Assembly: GCF_029945535.1 (NCBI RefSeq)
Contig: NZ_JAQSCU010000018.1
Span: forward strand, 419,324-483,323
Direction: 5' to 3'
Source: Methylotenera sp.
GTDB taxonomy: Bacteria > Pseudomonadota > Gammaproteobacteria > Burkholderiales > Methylophilaceae
DNA length: 64,000 nucleotides
The notes beneath the pieces are model-generated. The model did not search any database. It saw only the letters and a program-made list of their open reading frames with translations, and was not told the origin of the DNA. A program made the translations under genes and the position numbers. Each line of letters opens with the position of its first letter. Position 1 is the stretch's first letter. This document shows positions 8,647 to 18,119 of the stretch, in pieces.

Positions 8647-9210
8647 ATGTCTACATTCAACAATAAAAGTTTTTGGCAAGGCGCTGTTTTAATTGGCTTA
8701 ATCTTGCTTACCCGCATGAATCACTTCGGTGACAATGTGTACTTGCCTGATGCAACCTTAGCAGTCTTATTTTTAGGTGGCTTGCTGATTACTCGTGGCA
8801 GCTGGTTAGCACTTGCTATCGTAGTTGCTTTTGGTATGGATTTTTATGCCATGGGTTGGAAAGGTGTTTCAGAGTATTGCATGTCACTCGGTTACTGGGG
8901 TTTGATTCCTACTTATGCCGCTGTTTGGGGCGCTGGTCGTTGGTTAGCTAAACGTGAACAGCCTTTTGCGGCATTACCTTATGCCACTGTCGGTTGGGCT
9001 GCTGCAAGCGTAGCTTTTGTTCTATCAAATGCGTTTTGGTATAGCTTTTCAGATAAAGTAGACACGTTGACTGTGGTTGAATTTACACAACGCATAGCAA
9101 AATACTACACACCTTATGTAGGTTTTGCGTTGATGTATTTAGGCGCAGCTTGGCTAGTAATGAAAGCTTTACCGAAGTTGAATTTAGGCAAAAACACCAC
9201 TTCTGCATAA
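8647..9210 (+). CDS. btuM: BtuM-type solitary ECF S-component, vitamin B12 inner-membrane transporter
   Basis: 187 aa from the ATG at 8647, chosen over an upstream TTG at 8635 because GGAG precedes it at 7 nt. It is hydrophobic with about six membrane segments. It resembles BtuM of Thiobacillus denitrificans, a B12-transporting S-component that works without the EcfAAT module and uses a conserved cysteine (Cys80 there) to coordinate cobalt and decyanate cobalamin. Here Cys78 in SEYCMSLGYWG occupies the equivalent position. It lies downstream of btuB under the same riboswitch, and no ECF ATPase or BtuCD genes are nearby. Assignment rests on length, context and the Cys. Confidence 0.8.
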   Translation: MSTFNNKSFWQGAVLIGLILLTRMNHFGDNVYLPDATLAVLFLGGLLITRGSWLALAIVVAFGMDFYAMGWKGVSEYCMSLGYWGLIPTYAAVWGAGRWLAKREQPFAALPYATVGWAAASVAFVLSNAFWYSFSDKVDTLTVVEFTQRIAKYYTPYVGFALMYLGAAWLVMKALPKLNLGKNTTSA

Positions 9211-9229
9211 AGTATTGCGATACCAATCA

Positions 9230-9265
9230 AACCGCGTTAGAACCTAATTCTAGCGCGGTTTTTTT
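9230..9265 (+). terminator. intrinsic terminator of the btuB-btuM unit
   Basis: AACCGCGTTAGAA (9230-9242) pairs with TTCTAGCGCGGTT (9248-9260; one G-U), followed by TTTTT. It separates the riboswitch-controlled uptake genes from the cobO operon. Confidence 0.9.
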
Positions 9266-9278
9266 ATGAAAATTAGTC

Positions 9279-9899
9279 ATGCCCACATCTGAAAATAAGC
9301 TTAATTTAGCAAACGAACGTCATTTAGCACGCATGCAGCGTAAAAAAGCTGTGGTGGACGCTAGCATTAACGCCGCACAAACTTCTCGTGGCTTACTATT
9401 GATTAATACCGGTAATGGCAAAGGTAAATCTACCGCTGCCTTTGGTTTACTTGCGCGCTCATTGGGGCACGGCATGAAAGCTGTCGTGGTTCAATTTATT
9501 AAGGGACGATCCGACACTGGCGAAGAGGCTTTTTTCCGTAGCGCTGAAAATCTAACTTGGCATGTAATGGGCGATGGCTTCACTTGGGAAACGCAAGACG
9601 CAGAGCGTGATAAGCAATCGGCTCGCGCAGCTTGGCAGATGGTGTGTGATTACTTGCAAGATGAAACGATAGATTTAATTATTTTAGACGAGTTTACTTA
9701 CGCGCTTAAATACCAATGGTTAACGATTGAAGAAGTGATAACTGCTTTAGAGTCGCGCCCCATCATGCAACATGTGGTAATCACGGGGCGTGCTGCGTCT
9801 GATGCACTTATTGCCATTGCAGATACAGTAAGTGAAATCAATTTAGTAAAACATGCGTTTAGGGATGGCGTTCAAGCCATGCCTGGCATTGAGTGGTAA
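9279..9899 (+). CDS. cobO: cob(I)yrinic acid a,c-diamide adenosyltransferase
   Basis: 206 aa. It transfers the adenosyl group of ATP to Co(I) corrinoids. The P-loop TGNGKGKST (44-52) and the N-terminal RHLARMQRKKAVVDA are hallmarks of the CobA/CobO/BtuR class, as is DLIILDEFTYAL (Walker B). No clear Shine-Dalgarno lies before the ATG, which comes 13 bp after the upstream terminator. It is the first gene of a five-gene plus-strand cob run to 13277. Confidence 0.93.
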   Translation: MPTSENKLNLANERHLARMQRKKAVVDASINAAQTSRGLLLINTGNGKGKSTAAFGLLARSLGHGMKAVVVQFIKGRSDTGEEAFFRSAENLTWHVMGDGFTWETQDAERDKQSARAAWQMVCDYLQDETIDLIILDEFTYALKYQWLTIEEVITALESRPIMQHVVITGRAASDALIAIADTVSEINLVKHAFRDGVQAMPGIEW

Positions 9900-9920
9900 T
9901 TAGCACCTGATTAAATATTG

Positions 9921-11210
9921 ATGAATCAAATAAATTGCCCTGCTATATTAATTTCCGCACCCGCTTCTGGACAGGGGAAAACCTTATCTACTGCCGCCTT
10001 AGCGCGTGCTTGGAAGAATTGCGGTCTAAATGTGCGCGCTTTCAAATGCGGGCCTGACTTTCTTGACCCAATGGTGCTGGAAACTGCGACTGGTCAGCCC
10101 GTTTATAATTTAGATCTCGGCATGTGTGGCGAGCATGATGGCTTGGTACGTTTGTATCAAGCGGCACAAACAGCCGATGTAATTATTGTTGAAGGCGTCA
10201 TGGGTTTGTACGATGGCACGCCATCATCCGCGGATATCGCCTTGCGCTACAGTCTGCCTGTGATGCTCACCATTGATGCCAGCGGTATGGCACAAACCTT
10301 TGGCGCTTTAGCTTCTGGTTTATTGGGCTATCAACCAGCATTAATTCCAGCGGGCGTACTCGCCAATAAAGTTGGCAGCACTGGGCACGCTGATATGCTA
10401 AAAGACAGTTTACCTGCTCACTTAAACTGGTTAGGTGCATTGCCGCAAGATGAAGCTTATGCGTTGCCTGAAAGGCATTTGGGCTTATTTAGAGCGCAAG
10501 AAATTACAGATTTAGATGCAAGAATAGAGGCAGCAGCGCTTGCTTTAGCTGCTAGCAGCGCGTTACCGCTACCGCCAATGGTGACATTTATCGCGCCTGA
10601 AACTGCATCTATATCACCTAAATTATTCGCGGGTAAAACCATTGCCATTGCGCGCGATGCGGCTTTTTGTTTTATTTACCCTGCCAATATCGATTGTTTG
10701 CAGGAAATGGGCGCAACCGTTACGTTCTTTTCGCCATTGCATGACAAAACTTTGCCAGAAGCCGATGCTTATTGGTTACCAGGTGGTTATCCAGAACTAC
10801 ATTTAAAAGAAATAAACGAAAATACAGCTATGCGTAATGCCCTATTGGCAGCGTTTAATGCTGACAAACCAATACTGGCTGAATGCGGCGGCATGATGGC
10901 ATTGTCAGAATCCATTAACGGTGTACCTGCTTATGGTTTATTGGCTGGAAAAAGCCATATTGAGCCGCGCTTGCAAGGTTTAGGCACGCAACATGCTGAG
11001 CTGAAAGAAAATATTGGTAGCATTGGTGCGCACACATTCCATTATGGAAAATTCGACACCGCTCTCTTACCTAAATGTCAGGCAAATAGCCGATACGGTG
11101 CGGGTGAAAATATTTATCAGCATGGCAGCATCACGGCGACTTTTTTACATTTTTACTTTTCGTCTAATCCAGCACTTGCGGCGCGACTATTTTCTTATGC
11201 AAAACCATAA
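9921..11210 (+). CDS. cobB: cobyrinate a,c-diamide synthase
   Basis: 429 aa from ATG 9921 (a TTG directly precedes it). ATP-dependent amidation of carboxylates a and c of (hydrogeno)cobyrinate using glutamine. The N-terminal P-loop domain (SAPASGQGKTL, about 12-22) is followed by a class I glutamine amidotransferase-like domain with nucleophile Cys322 in ECGG and a C-terminal FHYGKFDT segment. The stop overlaps the bluB start by 14 bp, suggesting translational coupling. Confidence 0.92.
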   Translation: MNQINCPAILISAPASGQGKTLSTAALARAWKNCGLNVRAFKCGPDFLDPMVLETATGQPVYNLDLGMCGEHDGLVRLYQAAQTADVIIVEGVMGLYDGTPSSADIALRYSLPVMLTIDASGMAQTFGALASGLLGYQPALIPAGVLANKVGSTGHADMLKDSLPAHLNWLGALPQDEAYALPERHLGLFRAQEITDLDARIEAAALALAASSALPLPPMVTFIAPETASISPKLFAGKTIAIARDAAFCFIYPANIDCLQEMGATVTFFSPLHDKTLPEADAYWLPGGYPELHLKEINENTAMRNALLAAFNADKPILAECGGMMALSESINGVPAYGLLAGKSHIEPRLQGLGTQHAELKENIGSIGAHTFHYGKFDTALLPKCQANSRYGAGENIYQHGSITATFLHFYFSSNPALAARLFSYAKP

Positions 11211-11877
11211 GTTTTCAGATATTGAGATTGCTGCGGTGTATCGCGCCATTGCCGAGCGACGTGATATGCGGCACTTTTTACCCAACCCTGTTGCGCCTGA
11301 AATACTCACTAAAATTTTGCATGCCGCACACCATGCCCCCAGCGTTGGCCTGATGCAGCCTTGGCGATTTATTAGAATTACTGATACGAACACACGCAAA
11401 GCTATTCATCAACTGGTAGATAAAGAGCGCGTTAAAACCGCACAAGCGATTGGTGAGTATGAAAATACCGCAACTGGGGTTGATTCTAAAAGCGCAGAGT
11501 TTCTACGTTTAAAAGTAGAGGGCATTTTAGAGTGTGGCGAATTACTGGTGGTGTCCCTATGCGATAAACGTGATGGACACGTATTTGGTCGCAGAACTTT
11601 GCCGGAAATGGATATTGCCTCTGTGAGTTGCGCCATACAAAACATGTGGTTAGCCGCCCGTGCTGAAGGCTTAGGCATGGGTTGGGTATCTATTTTTGAC
11701 CCCGCTGAATTAGGCGCGTTACTCAATATGCCTGCGGATGCTAAACCAATCGCCGTGCTGTGTTTAGGGCATGTGAATAGCTTCTACAAAGAACCCATGC
11801 TGGTAGAAACAGGCTGGGCAACCGCTAAACCGCTTGCGGATATGGTGATGGAAAACACTTGGGACGCCTCAAAGTAA
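11197..11877 (+). CDS. bluB: 5,6-dimethylbenzimidazole synthase
   Basis: 226 aa. A nitroreductase-fold flavoenzyme that cannibalises FMNH2 with O2 to make DMB, the lower ligand of B12. Motifs include AIAERRDMRHFLP (about 17-29), HHAPSVGLMQPWRF (about 46-59) and the C-terminal AEGLGMGWVSIFDP. The reading frame extends to 11014, but the ATG at 11197 gives the standard start and only a 14 bp overlap with cobB. Its presence predicts an oxygen-dependent route to the DMB that CobT activates. Confidence 0.93.
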   Translation: MQNHKFSDIEIAAVYRAIAERRDMRHFLPNPVAPEILTKILHAAHHAPSVGLMQPWRFIRITDTNTRKAIHQLVDKERVKTAQAIGEYENTATGVDSKSAEFLRLKVEGILECGELLVVSLCDKRDGHVFGRRTLPEMDIASVSCAIQNMWLAARAEGLGMGWVSIFDPAELGALLNMPADAKPIAVLCLGHVNSFYKEPMLVETGWATAKPLADMVMENTWDASK

Positions 11878-11930
11878 CTGCAGCAAAACAATCTTCTTAA
11901 ATAAATGCTTAAAGCCAAATAGAAACAATA

Positions 11931-12734
11931 ATGAGATACCCAAAACGCATCGTTTGCTTAACGACTGAACCTACCGAGGTACTTTATTTGCTCGGCGAGC
12001 AAGACCGTATTGTCGGTATTTCTGGCTACACCACACATCCAGCCATTGCCAGAAAAGAAAAGCCGAAAGTTTCGGCATTCACCAGCGCCAAAATTGATAA
12101 AATTTTAGCGCTGCAACCCGATTTAGTCATTGGCTTTTCCAACTTGCAGGCAGATATTGCTGCCTCACTTATTCGCGCGGGCGTTGAAGTACATATCTTC
12201 AACCAACGTAGCGTTGCGCAAGTGTTGAATATGATTGCCGTAACTGGTGCCTTGGTCGGCGCGACAGAAAAAGCGGCGCAACTGATTGCCACGCTTGAAA
12301 AAATATTAGATGAAGCGCAGAAAACTGCCAGTAAATTCACGATTAAACCCAAAGTATATTTTGAAGAATGGGATGACCCCATGATGTGTAGCATCCGTTG
12401 GGCGATGGAGTTGATTGAACTCGCTGGCGGCGCCGATTGCTTTCCTGAACTATCCCACTTTCACAGTGCCAAAGATCGTATAGTCACGCCGCAACAAGTG
12501 GTAGAACGCCAACCTGATATTATTATCGGTTCATGGTGCGGCAAAAAATTCCAACCTGAGCAAGTGATGACACGCAAAGGCTGGGAAGATTTGCCTGCAG
12601 TCAAACATGGTTTCGTGCGTGAAATAAAATCTGCTGATATTTTGCAACCTGGTCCATCATTAATTACGCATGGCTTAAAACAGATTCAGGCGATTATTCA
12701 AGAATGGCAGATATTTCAAGCACGGTCAGTTTAA
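11931..12734 (+). CDS. BtuF-like cobalamin-binding protein without signal peptide
   Basis: 267 aa, with the helical-backbone-metal-receptor fold of BtuF/FhuD-like substrate binders: RIVCLTTEPTEVLYLLG, IDKILALQPDLVIGFSNLQADI and VVERQPDIIIGSWCG. BtuF normally has a Sec signal and works with BtuCD; this one begins MRYPKRIVCLT with no signal or lipobox, and no ABC permease or ATPase is nearby. Its position between bluB and cobU supports a corrinoid role. It could be a cytosolic corrinoid carrier or a mis-started periplasmic protein; no upstream in-frame leader was seen. Confidence 0.75.
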   Translation: MRYPKRIVCLTTEPTEVLYLLGEQDRIVGISGYTTHPAIARKEKPKVSAFTSAKIDKILALQPDLVIGFSNLQADIAASLIRAGVEVHIFNQRSVAQVLNMIAVTGALVGATEKAAQLIATLEKILDEAQKTASKFTIKPKVYFEEWDDPMMCSIRWAMELIELAGGADCFPELSHFHSAKDRIVTPQQVVERQPDIIIGSWCGKKFQPEQVMTRKGWEDLPAVKHGFVREIKSADILQPGPSLITHGLKQIQAIIQEWQIFQARSV

Positions 12735-12752
12735 AGAATTAGGAGTAGAACA

Positions 12753-13277
12753 ATGTCAGTATATTTAATTTTAGGTGGCGCACGCTCAGGCAAAAGCGCT
12801 TATGCAGAAAAGCTAGCGCAAACCAGCGGCCTTGCTGTGACGTATATCGCCACCGCACAAATCTACGACGACGAATTTAAATCGCGCGTGCAGCATCACA
12901 AAAACCGCCGCCCAACAGAGTGGGCATTGGTAGAAGAGCCGCACTACCTCGCACAAACGCTACGCAATTTAGACGCGCCAAATCAATGCCTGATTGTAGA
13001 TTGTTTAACGTTATGGCTAGCACAATGGATATGCCCAGATTGTAACCCACCGCAAGATTCAAGCTGGCAAGCCGAACGTGAAGCCTTGCTATCTACCCTG
13101 CACACATTGCAAGGTACGGTTATTCTAGTCAGCAATGAAGTCGGCATGGGCATAGTGCCGCTAGGTGAAATTAACCGACAATTTCAAGATGAACAAGGCC
13201 GACTAAATCAAGCAGTGGCGGGTGTAGCGAATGAAGTGACATTTGTGGCGGCTGGGTTACCTTTAAAGCTGAAATAA
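12753..13277 (+). CDS. cobU: bifunctional adenosylcobinamide kinase / adenosylcobinamide-phosphate guanylyltransferase
   Basis: 174 aa, standard length. It phosphorylates adenosylcobinamide and attaches GMP, forming AdoCbi-GDP for CobS. The P-loop GGARSGKS (8-15), HKNRRP (about 45-50, guanylylated His region) and VSNEVGMGIVP are diagnostic. A strong ribosome site (TTAGGAGT) precedes the ATG. It is convergent with cobQ across a 41 bp gap. Confidence 0.93.
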   Translation: MSVYLILGGARSGKSAYAEKLAQTSGLAVTYIATAQIYDDEFKSRVQHHKNRRPTEWALVEEPHYLAQTLRNLDAPNQCLIVDCLTLWLAQWICPDCNPPQDSSWQAEREALLSTLHTLQGTVILVSNEVGMGIVPLGEINRQFQDEQGRLNQAVAGVANEVTFVAAGLPLKLK

Positions 13278-13318
13278 GTCAGTTTTCAGATCCAAAGCTC
13301 AACTTAAATAAGTATTTC

Positions 13319-14773
13319 TTACATATATTTATTTAGCTTATCCCAATCTAAATACTGCTCTAAACAATCCGCCAATCTTTCTAACCCTGCCTCGCGTACT
13401 TGTTCATAATCAAATTGCGAATCTACCTGTTTTAAACCCGCCCAAGCGAGCCATGCCGCGCAGGATTCTGCATGGTCAAACAAGCCATGCAGATAGGTGC
13501 CTGCTATTTGATTATCGTATGAAATTGCGCCTTCTGGCTGCCCATCCAGTATTAATGCAGGGTGATTAAGAGCTACGCCTATACTCACGCCCATGTGGAT
13601 TTCATAGCCGGTGACATTAGCATCAGCGAAGCTTAGCTTTCCGCTGATTTGCGCTAGGCGCTTTTCGGGTGTGAGCGTGGTTTCCATCTTTAACCAGCCT
13701 AAACCCGCGCTACTGCCCGCGGTACCTTCTATGGCATTTGGGTCATGCATGTGTGAGCCTAACATTTGAAAGCCTCCACAAATGCCGAGTACTTTGCCGC
13801 CGTAGCGTAAGTGCTTAGTGAGCGCTTGCTCCCAGCCGTTGCTTCGCAGATGCTCAAGGTCGCCGCGCACATTTTTACTACCGGGCAGTATGATTAAATC
13901 AGCGGCGGGAATTGGTTGATTGATTTTAACAAATTGGAAATCCACTTGAGGATGTAATCGCAATGCATCAAAGTCTGTATGGTTGGAAATGTGAGGCAAA
14001 ATTGGCACAATAATGCGCAACTTATTTTCTACACTTTTACCTTGTGACGATGCTGTATTTGGTACAGCATCTTCGGCTTCAATATGTAAATCATGTAGAT
14101 ATGGCAGCACGCCGATGACGGGCTTACCAGTTTCAGTCTCTAGCCAATCCAGCCCCGACTGCAACAAAGCAATATCGCCCCGAAATCGGTTGATTACGAA
14201 ACCTACTATGCGCGCACGTTCGCTGGCAGAAAGCAGCGCTAGCGTGCCAACAATATGCGCAAACACGCCGCCTCTATCAATATCAGCAATTAAAATTACG
14301 GGGCAATCAACCGCTTCAGCAAAGCCCATATTGGCGATATCACCTTCACGCAGGTTAATTTCTGCAGGGCTGCCTGCGCCTTCTACGACAATTGCTTCAT
14401 ATTGCTTACTCAAACGTGCGTATGAGTCCAGCACCGCGCGCATGGCAGTGGGTTTGTAGGCGTGGTAACCCGTAGCTTCTAAATTGCATACCACTTTGCC
14501 TTGAATAATCACTTGGCAGCCTGTATCAGAGTTTGGCTTAAGTAACACTGGATTCATATCGGTATGTGGCATTAATCCACACGCCTGCGCTTGCACGGCT
14601 TGCGCGCGACCAATTTCACCGCCATCCACCGTCACGGCAGAATTTAGCGCCATATTCTGCGGCTTAAATGGCGCGACTTTTACGCCCTTGCGATACAATA
14701 CGCGACACAGCCCTGCCACCAGCGTACTTTTGCCAGCATCCGAGGTAGTGCCTTGAATCATTAATGTTTTCAT
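13319..14773 (-). CDS. cobQ: cobyric acid synthase
   Basis: 484 aa. It amidates side chains b, d, e and g of adenosylcobyrinate diamide using glutamine and ATP. The N-terminal P-loop [10 protein letters not shown] (8-17) and KPQNMALNS are followed by a triad glutamine amidotransferase domain with [10 protein letters not shown] (nucleophile Cys) and the conserved YEIHMG. Its start codon overlaps the longest possible frame of the divergent cbiB gene. Confidence 0.94.
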   Translation of the reverse strand: MKTLMIQGTTSDAGKSTLVAGLCRVLYRKGVKVAPFKPQNMALNSAVTVDGGEIGRAQAVQAQACGLMPHTDMNPVLLKPNSDTGCQVIIQGKVVCNLEATGYHAYKPTAMRAVLDSYARLSKQYEAIVVEGAGSPAEINLREGDIANMGFAEAVDCPVILIADIDRGGVFAHIVGTLALLSASERARIVGFVINRFRGDIALLQSGLDWLETETGKPVIGVLPYLHDLHIEAEDAVPNTASSQGKSVENKLRIIVPILPHISNHTDFDALRLHPQVDFQFVKINQPIPAADLIILPGSKNVRGDLEHLRSNGWEQALTKHLRYGGKVLGICGGFQMLGSHMHDPNAIEGTAGSSAGLGWLKMETTLTPEKRLAQISGKLSFADANVTGYEIHMGVSIGVALNHPALILDGQPEGAISYDNQIAGTYLHGLFDHAESCAAWLAWAGLKQVDSQFDYEQVREAGLERLADCLEQYLDWDKLNKYM

Positions 14774-14790
14774 TCTCTGATTATCTCATA

Positions 14791-15723
14791 ATGCCCGCGA
14801 TTGCCATGCCAATGGTTGCTATTGTAGCCGTGGCGCTAGATTTCGCTTTGGGCGAACCACGCTGCTTCCACCCTTTGGTAGGCTTTGGTTTCTTAGCGAA
14901 CAAGCTAGCGCACTTTAATCCAAAAGCCAAGCAAAGCTCGCCAACTCAACGCTTTATTGGTTTGATCGCATTATTAGTATTAATTTTGCCATTCATCATA
15001 TTGGCGTACTGGCTTTGCAATCAATTCATCACCTTTTTTGTTGCCAACACCTTGTTGCTTTACTTTGCCATTGGTCATAAAAGCTTGCATGAACATGCCC
15101 GTGCAGTAAGCGCCGCGCTTAACAATAATGACGAAGACTTAGCAAAAACTGCGGCGTCTTATATGGTGAGCCGCGATTCCTCTGCCATTGAACCGATTCC
15201 TGCCACTGTAGAGTCTGTGTTAGAAAATGGTAATGATGGCGTGTTTGGTGCGCTATTTTGGTTTTTTATTGCAGGTGGTACAGGTGCGCTTTTGTTTCGC
15301 TTAGCTAACACTATGGACGCCATGTGGGGCTATAAGACACCACGATTTTTCTATTTTGGCTGGGCTGCCGCACGGTTCGATGATGCGCTAAATTATATTC
15401 CTGCACGACTAACCGCCTTAACTTACGCGCTACTAGGTAATACCAAGTTAGCGTTAAGGTGCTGGAAAAGCCAAGCGCCCACTTGGGATAGTCCTAACGC
15501 GGGGCCAGTCATGTCATCCGGTGCTGGTGCGCTCAATGTAAAACTTGGCGGTGCAGCGCGTTATTTTGGCGAATGGCATGAACGCCCAGTATTGGGGGCA
15601 GACAACCCGCCTGTACTGAATGACATAGAACGTGCATTGGCGCTAGTTAGGCACGGCGTTTATATATGGCTAGGTATATTTTCAATCATCACTTTAATGA
15701 TAGCGAGTATTGCGCATGCTTGA
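14791..15723 (+). CDS. cbiB: adenosylcobinamide-phosphate synthase
   Basis: 310 aa membrane protein with about five TM segments. It joins cobyric acid to (R)-1-aminopropan-2-ol phosphate. The opening ALDFALGEPRCFHPLVGFG, VSRDSSAIEPIPATVESVLENGNDGV and PNAGPVMSSGAGAL are characteristic. The frame also offers an ATG at 14764 that would overlap cobQ by 10 bp head to head; 14791 avoids this but neither start has a clear ribosome site. It overlaps cobD by 8 bp. Confidence 0.9.
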   Translation: MPAIAMPMVAIVAVALDFALGEPRCFHPLVGFGFLANKLAHFNPKAKQSSPTQRFIGLIALLVLILPFIILAYWLCNQFITFFVANTLLLYFAIGHKSLHEHARAVSAALNNNDEDLAKTAASYMVSRDSSAIEPIPATVESVLENGNDGVFGALFWFFIAGGTGALLFRLANTMDAMWGYKTPRFFYFGWAAARFDDALNYIPARLTALTYALLGNTKLALRCWKSQAPTWDSPNAGPVMSSGAGALNVKLGGAARYFGEWHERPVLGADNPPVLNDIERALALVRHGVYIWLGIFSIITLMIASIAHA

Positions 15724-16714
15724 ACATGGTGGAAATTTAGCAGCGGCTGCCAAACAATATGACATTCCGCTTGAGAACTGGCTGGACTTATCGACAGGTA
15801 TTAATCCTGACGGCTATCCAATTGTTGATATTCCCGCCGCCGCTTGGCAAAAGCTCCCTCTAGACGATGACGGCTTGATTGAAGCGGCCTGTGCGTATTA
15901 TGGCAGCCAGTTTGCATTACCCACCGCAGGTTCGCAAGCCGCTTTGCAAGTATTACCGCAATTACGTGCGGCATCTAAAGTGGCTATGCCAAAATTCATG
16001 TATCAAGAGCATGCGAATGCATGGCAAGCGAATGGGCATGAAGTCATCAAGTTTGAGTTCTTTCCTGATGAAAAAATTATTGAGCAAGCTGACGTACTTT
16101 TACTATGTAACCCCAATAACCCAACTGCCACAAAGTTCTCAGTATCTGAATTACTGAGTTGGCATGCTGCGCTTGCTGCGCGCGGCGGCTGGTTGATTGT
16201 AGATGAAGCATTTATGGATGCTACGCCTGAACGCAGCATTGCCAAGTATACGCATTTAGAAGGTCTGTTTGTGCTGCGCTCACTAGGCAAGTTCTTTGGC
16301 TTAGCGGGGGCGAGAGTTGGCTTTTTATTAGCTGAAGAACACATGCTCATGCAAATGCAAGAAGCCATTGGTCCGTGGTCAATCACGGGGCCTAGCCGCC
16401 TGATTGCTAAACAAGCTTTGTTAGATATAACATGGCAAGAAAAGGCACGTGTTCAGTTAGCTGAAAATAGCCGGAAACTCGCAATATTGCTGACAAAACA
16501 CAATTTAACGCCAATGTCAGGTACAGCATTATTTCAATTTGTACCCACAAAAGAAGCGCAAGCTTTACAGCAACACCTCGCCCAGCAAGGTATTTGGATT
16601 CGGCTTTTTTCTGATGCACCAGGGTTATCTGCACGAACTGCAGTAAGGTTTGGTTTACCGCCAGAAGATGGTTGGGAAAGATTGGAATCTACGCTCAAAC
16701 TTTGGCAGAGTTGA
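15716..16714 (+). CDS. cobD: threonine-phosphate decarboxylase
   Basis: 332 aa, aminotransferase class I/II fold. It decarboxylates L-threonine-O-3-phosphate to the aminopropanol phosphate used by CbiB. N-terminal MLEHGGNLAAAA and LDLSTGINPDGYP, the LLCNPNNPTA motif, and the PLP lysine K192 in RSLGKFFGLAGARVG support this. It starts inside the cbiB 3' end (ATG at 15716, cbiB stop at 15723), so the two are translationally coupled and supply one reaction. Confidence 0.92.
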   Translation: MLEHGGNLAAAAKQYDIPLENWLDLSTGINPDGYPIVDIPAAAWQKLPLDDDGLIEAACAYYGSQFALPTAGSQAALQVLPQLRAASKVAMPKFMYQEHANAWQANGHEVIKFEFFPDEKIIEQADVLLLCNPNNPTATKFSVSELLSWHAALAARGGWLIVDEAFMDATPERSIAKYTHLEGLFVLRSLGKFFGLAGARVGFLLAEEHMLMQMQEAIGPWSITGPSRLIAKQALLDITWQEKARVQLAENSRKLAILLTKHNLTPMSGTALFQFVPTKEAQALQQHLAQQGIWIRLFSDAPGLSARTAVRFGLPPEDGWERLESTLKLWQS

Positions 16715-16738
16715 TTGATTGCTAAAGTCGAATAATGT

Positions 16739-17329
16739 CTAAAGATTCATTAGAAGCACTTTAGGCACTTCGCCTTTAAACTCCAACTGTGTCACGCTCG
16801 CATGATCTATGGTGAGTCGAAACAATCGTTTCAGTGGCATTTGCAGCACTTCCGCAATTAGCGCACGAATGAAGCCACCATGCGTCACCACCAGAATACT
16901 TTTACCTTGTGAGTGACTGCTTACATCCTCCACAAAGCTTTTGGCACGAGCATGTAGCTCTGAGAATGTTTCGCCATTTGGCGGTGCCAAATTAGCATAA
17001 TCATCTGCCCATACATCAAATTTCTCGCGTGGAATTTCATCCCAAGGGCTCATTTCCCAATCGCCAAAATGCAATTCTTTTAGACGCGCATCGAGTTTAA
17101 TATTTTCACTGGTATGCCCAAAAACCTCATCCGCACACAAGGCCTGTGCAAGTTGGTGGCAGCGCTTTAATGGGCTGGCATAAATCGCATCAAACTCAAA
17201 AGCAGCCAGTTTCTTTTGCAATGCCATACGTTCATTTTCAAAATTAGCCGACACAGCAACATCGCTTTGCCCATAGCAAACGCTAGGAGCGATATCTAAA
17301 GAGGTGTGGCGAACTAATGTCAGTTTCAT
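16739..17329 (-). CDS. cobC: histidine phosphatase, alpha-ribazole phosphatase
   Basis: 196 aa. It removes phosphate from alpha-ribazole-5'-phosphate or adenosylcobalamin-5'-phosphate. The catalytic LVRHTSLD (RH at 7-8), SPLKRCHQLA, the acid-bearing LKELHFGDWE and second His in VVTHGGFIRA mark the phosphoglycerate-mutase-like family. The specific substrate is inferred from the position downstream of cobS on the same strand (20 bp gap). Confidence 0.88.
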   Translation of the reverse strand: MKLTLVRHTSLDIAPSVCYGQSDVAVSANFENERMALQKKLAAFEFDAIYASPLKRCHQLAQALCADEVFGHTSENIKLDARLKELHFGDWEMSPWDEIPREKFDVWADDYANLAPPNGETFSELHARAKSFVEDVSSHSQGKSILVVTHGGFIRALIAEVLQMPLKRLFRLTIDHASVTQLEFKGEVPKVLLMNL

Positions 17330-17348
17330 TTGAATGATATTTTAGTAA

Positions 17349-18119
17349 TTACGGCGCAGAAAATAAAGTGGTGCTGGCTAACACGCCAACATAAAACGCA
17401 ACTTCTGTCAGTTGCTGCATTGCGCCTAAGCAGTCTCCCGTATAGCCGCCTATGCGAGACTTAATTTTTGCACTAAACCACAACCAAACGATTGCCACAG
17501 GCACTAGCGCAGCAAGAAATTTTATGTCTAAAAATGCCATCGGCACTAAACCGAAAAAGGTTGCGATGATTAATTCTGTGATAGTAGGCTGCGTTGCAAG
17601 TGGCTTAGATTTTCCTTCGGCCTTCACATAACTTTGCGTATACATCACCAGCACCGCACACAGTCGGCTAAGTGCATGGCCAGCAATTAATGTCGCTGGG
17701 ATTAATGCTGTCCACTGATAAGTAAGCGCTTGATATTTGGTCAGCAACACTAAAAATAAACCTATTGCGCCATAACTACCAATGCGTGAATCCACCATAA
17801 TAGCGAGTACTTGCTCTTTGCCCCAGCCTCCACCCAAGCCATCTACTGCATCGGCCAAGCCATCTTCATGAAATGCGCCTGTGAGTAAAATTGTAGCGGC
17901 CATACTTAATAAAAGCGCGATTTCCAAAGGCAATAAAATATCACTTAGCCAAAAAACCAAAGCGCCTATAGCGCCCACTAAAATACCAATTAAAGGAAAA
18001 TATCTGGTGGCTTTATTCAAGTCTGCATTATCAAAACTGCTGAAATGCACGGGTACGCGTGTGAAAAACATCACTGCTGTTAAAAAATAGTGCCATTGAT
18101 TTTGTAATGCAAATATCAT
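17349..18119 (-). CDS. cobS: adenosylcobinamide-GDP ribazoletransferase
   Basis: 256 aa polytopic membrane protein. It condenses AdoCbi-GDP with alpha-ribazole(-phosphate), the last joining step of B12 synthesis. Family motifs include FTRVPVHF (about 19-26), FHEDGLADAVDGLGGG (about 83-98) and VDSRIGSYGAIGL. Its start overlaps the cobT stop by 4 bp (ATGA). Confidence 0.93.
   Translation of the reverse strand: MIFALQNQWHYFLTAVMFFTRVPVHFSSFDNADLNKATRYFPLIGILVGAIGALVFWLSDILLPLEIALLLSMAATILLTGAFHEDGLADAVDGLGGGWGKEQVLAIMVDSRIGSYGAIGLFLVLLTKYQALTYQWTALIPATLIAGHALSRLCAVLVMYTQSYVKAEGKSKPLATQPTITELIIATFFGLVPMAFLDIKFLAALVPVAIVWLWFSAKIKSRIGGYTGDCLGAMQQLTEVAFYVGVLASTTLFSAP

Noticed and set aside
11014..11196. 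Extended BluB start
   Set aside because: It would overlap cobB by nearly 200 bp; the internal ATG at 11197 gives the standard N terminus.
14013..14459. 148-codon plus-strand frame opposite cobQ
   Set aside because: Lies wholly inside cobQ on the opposite strand; no ribosome site and low-complexity Ser/Thr composition typical of a shadow frame.
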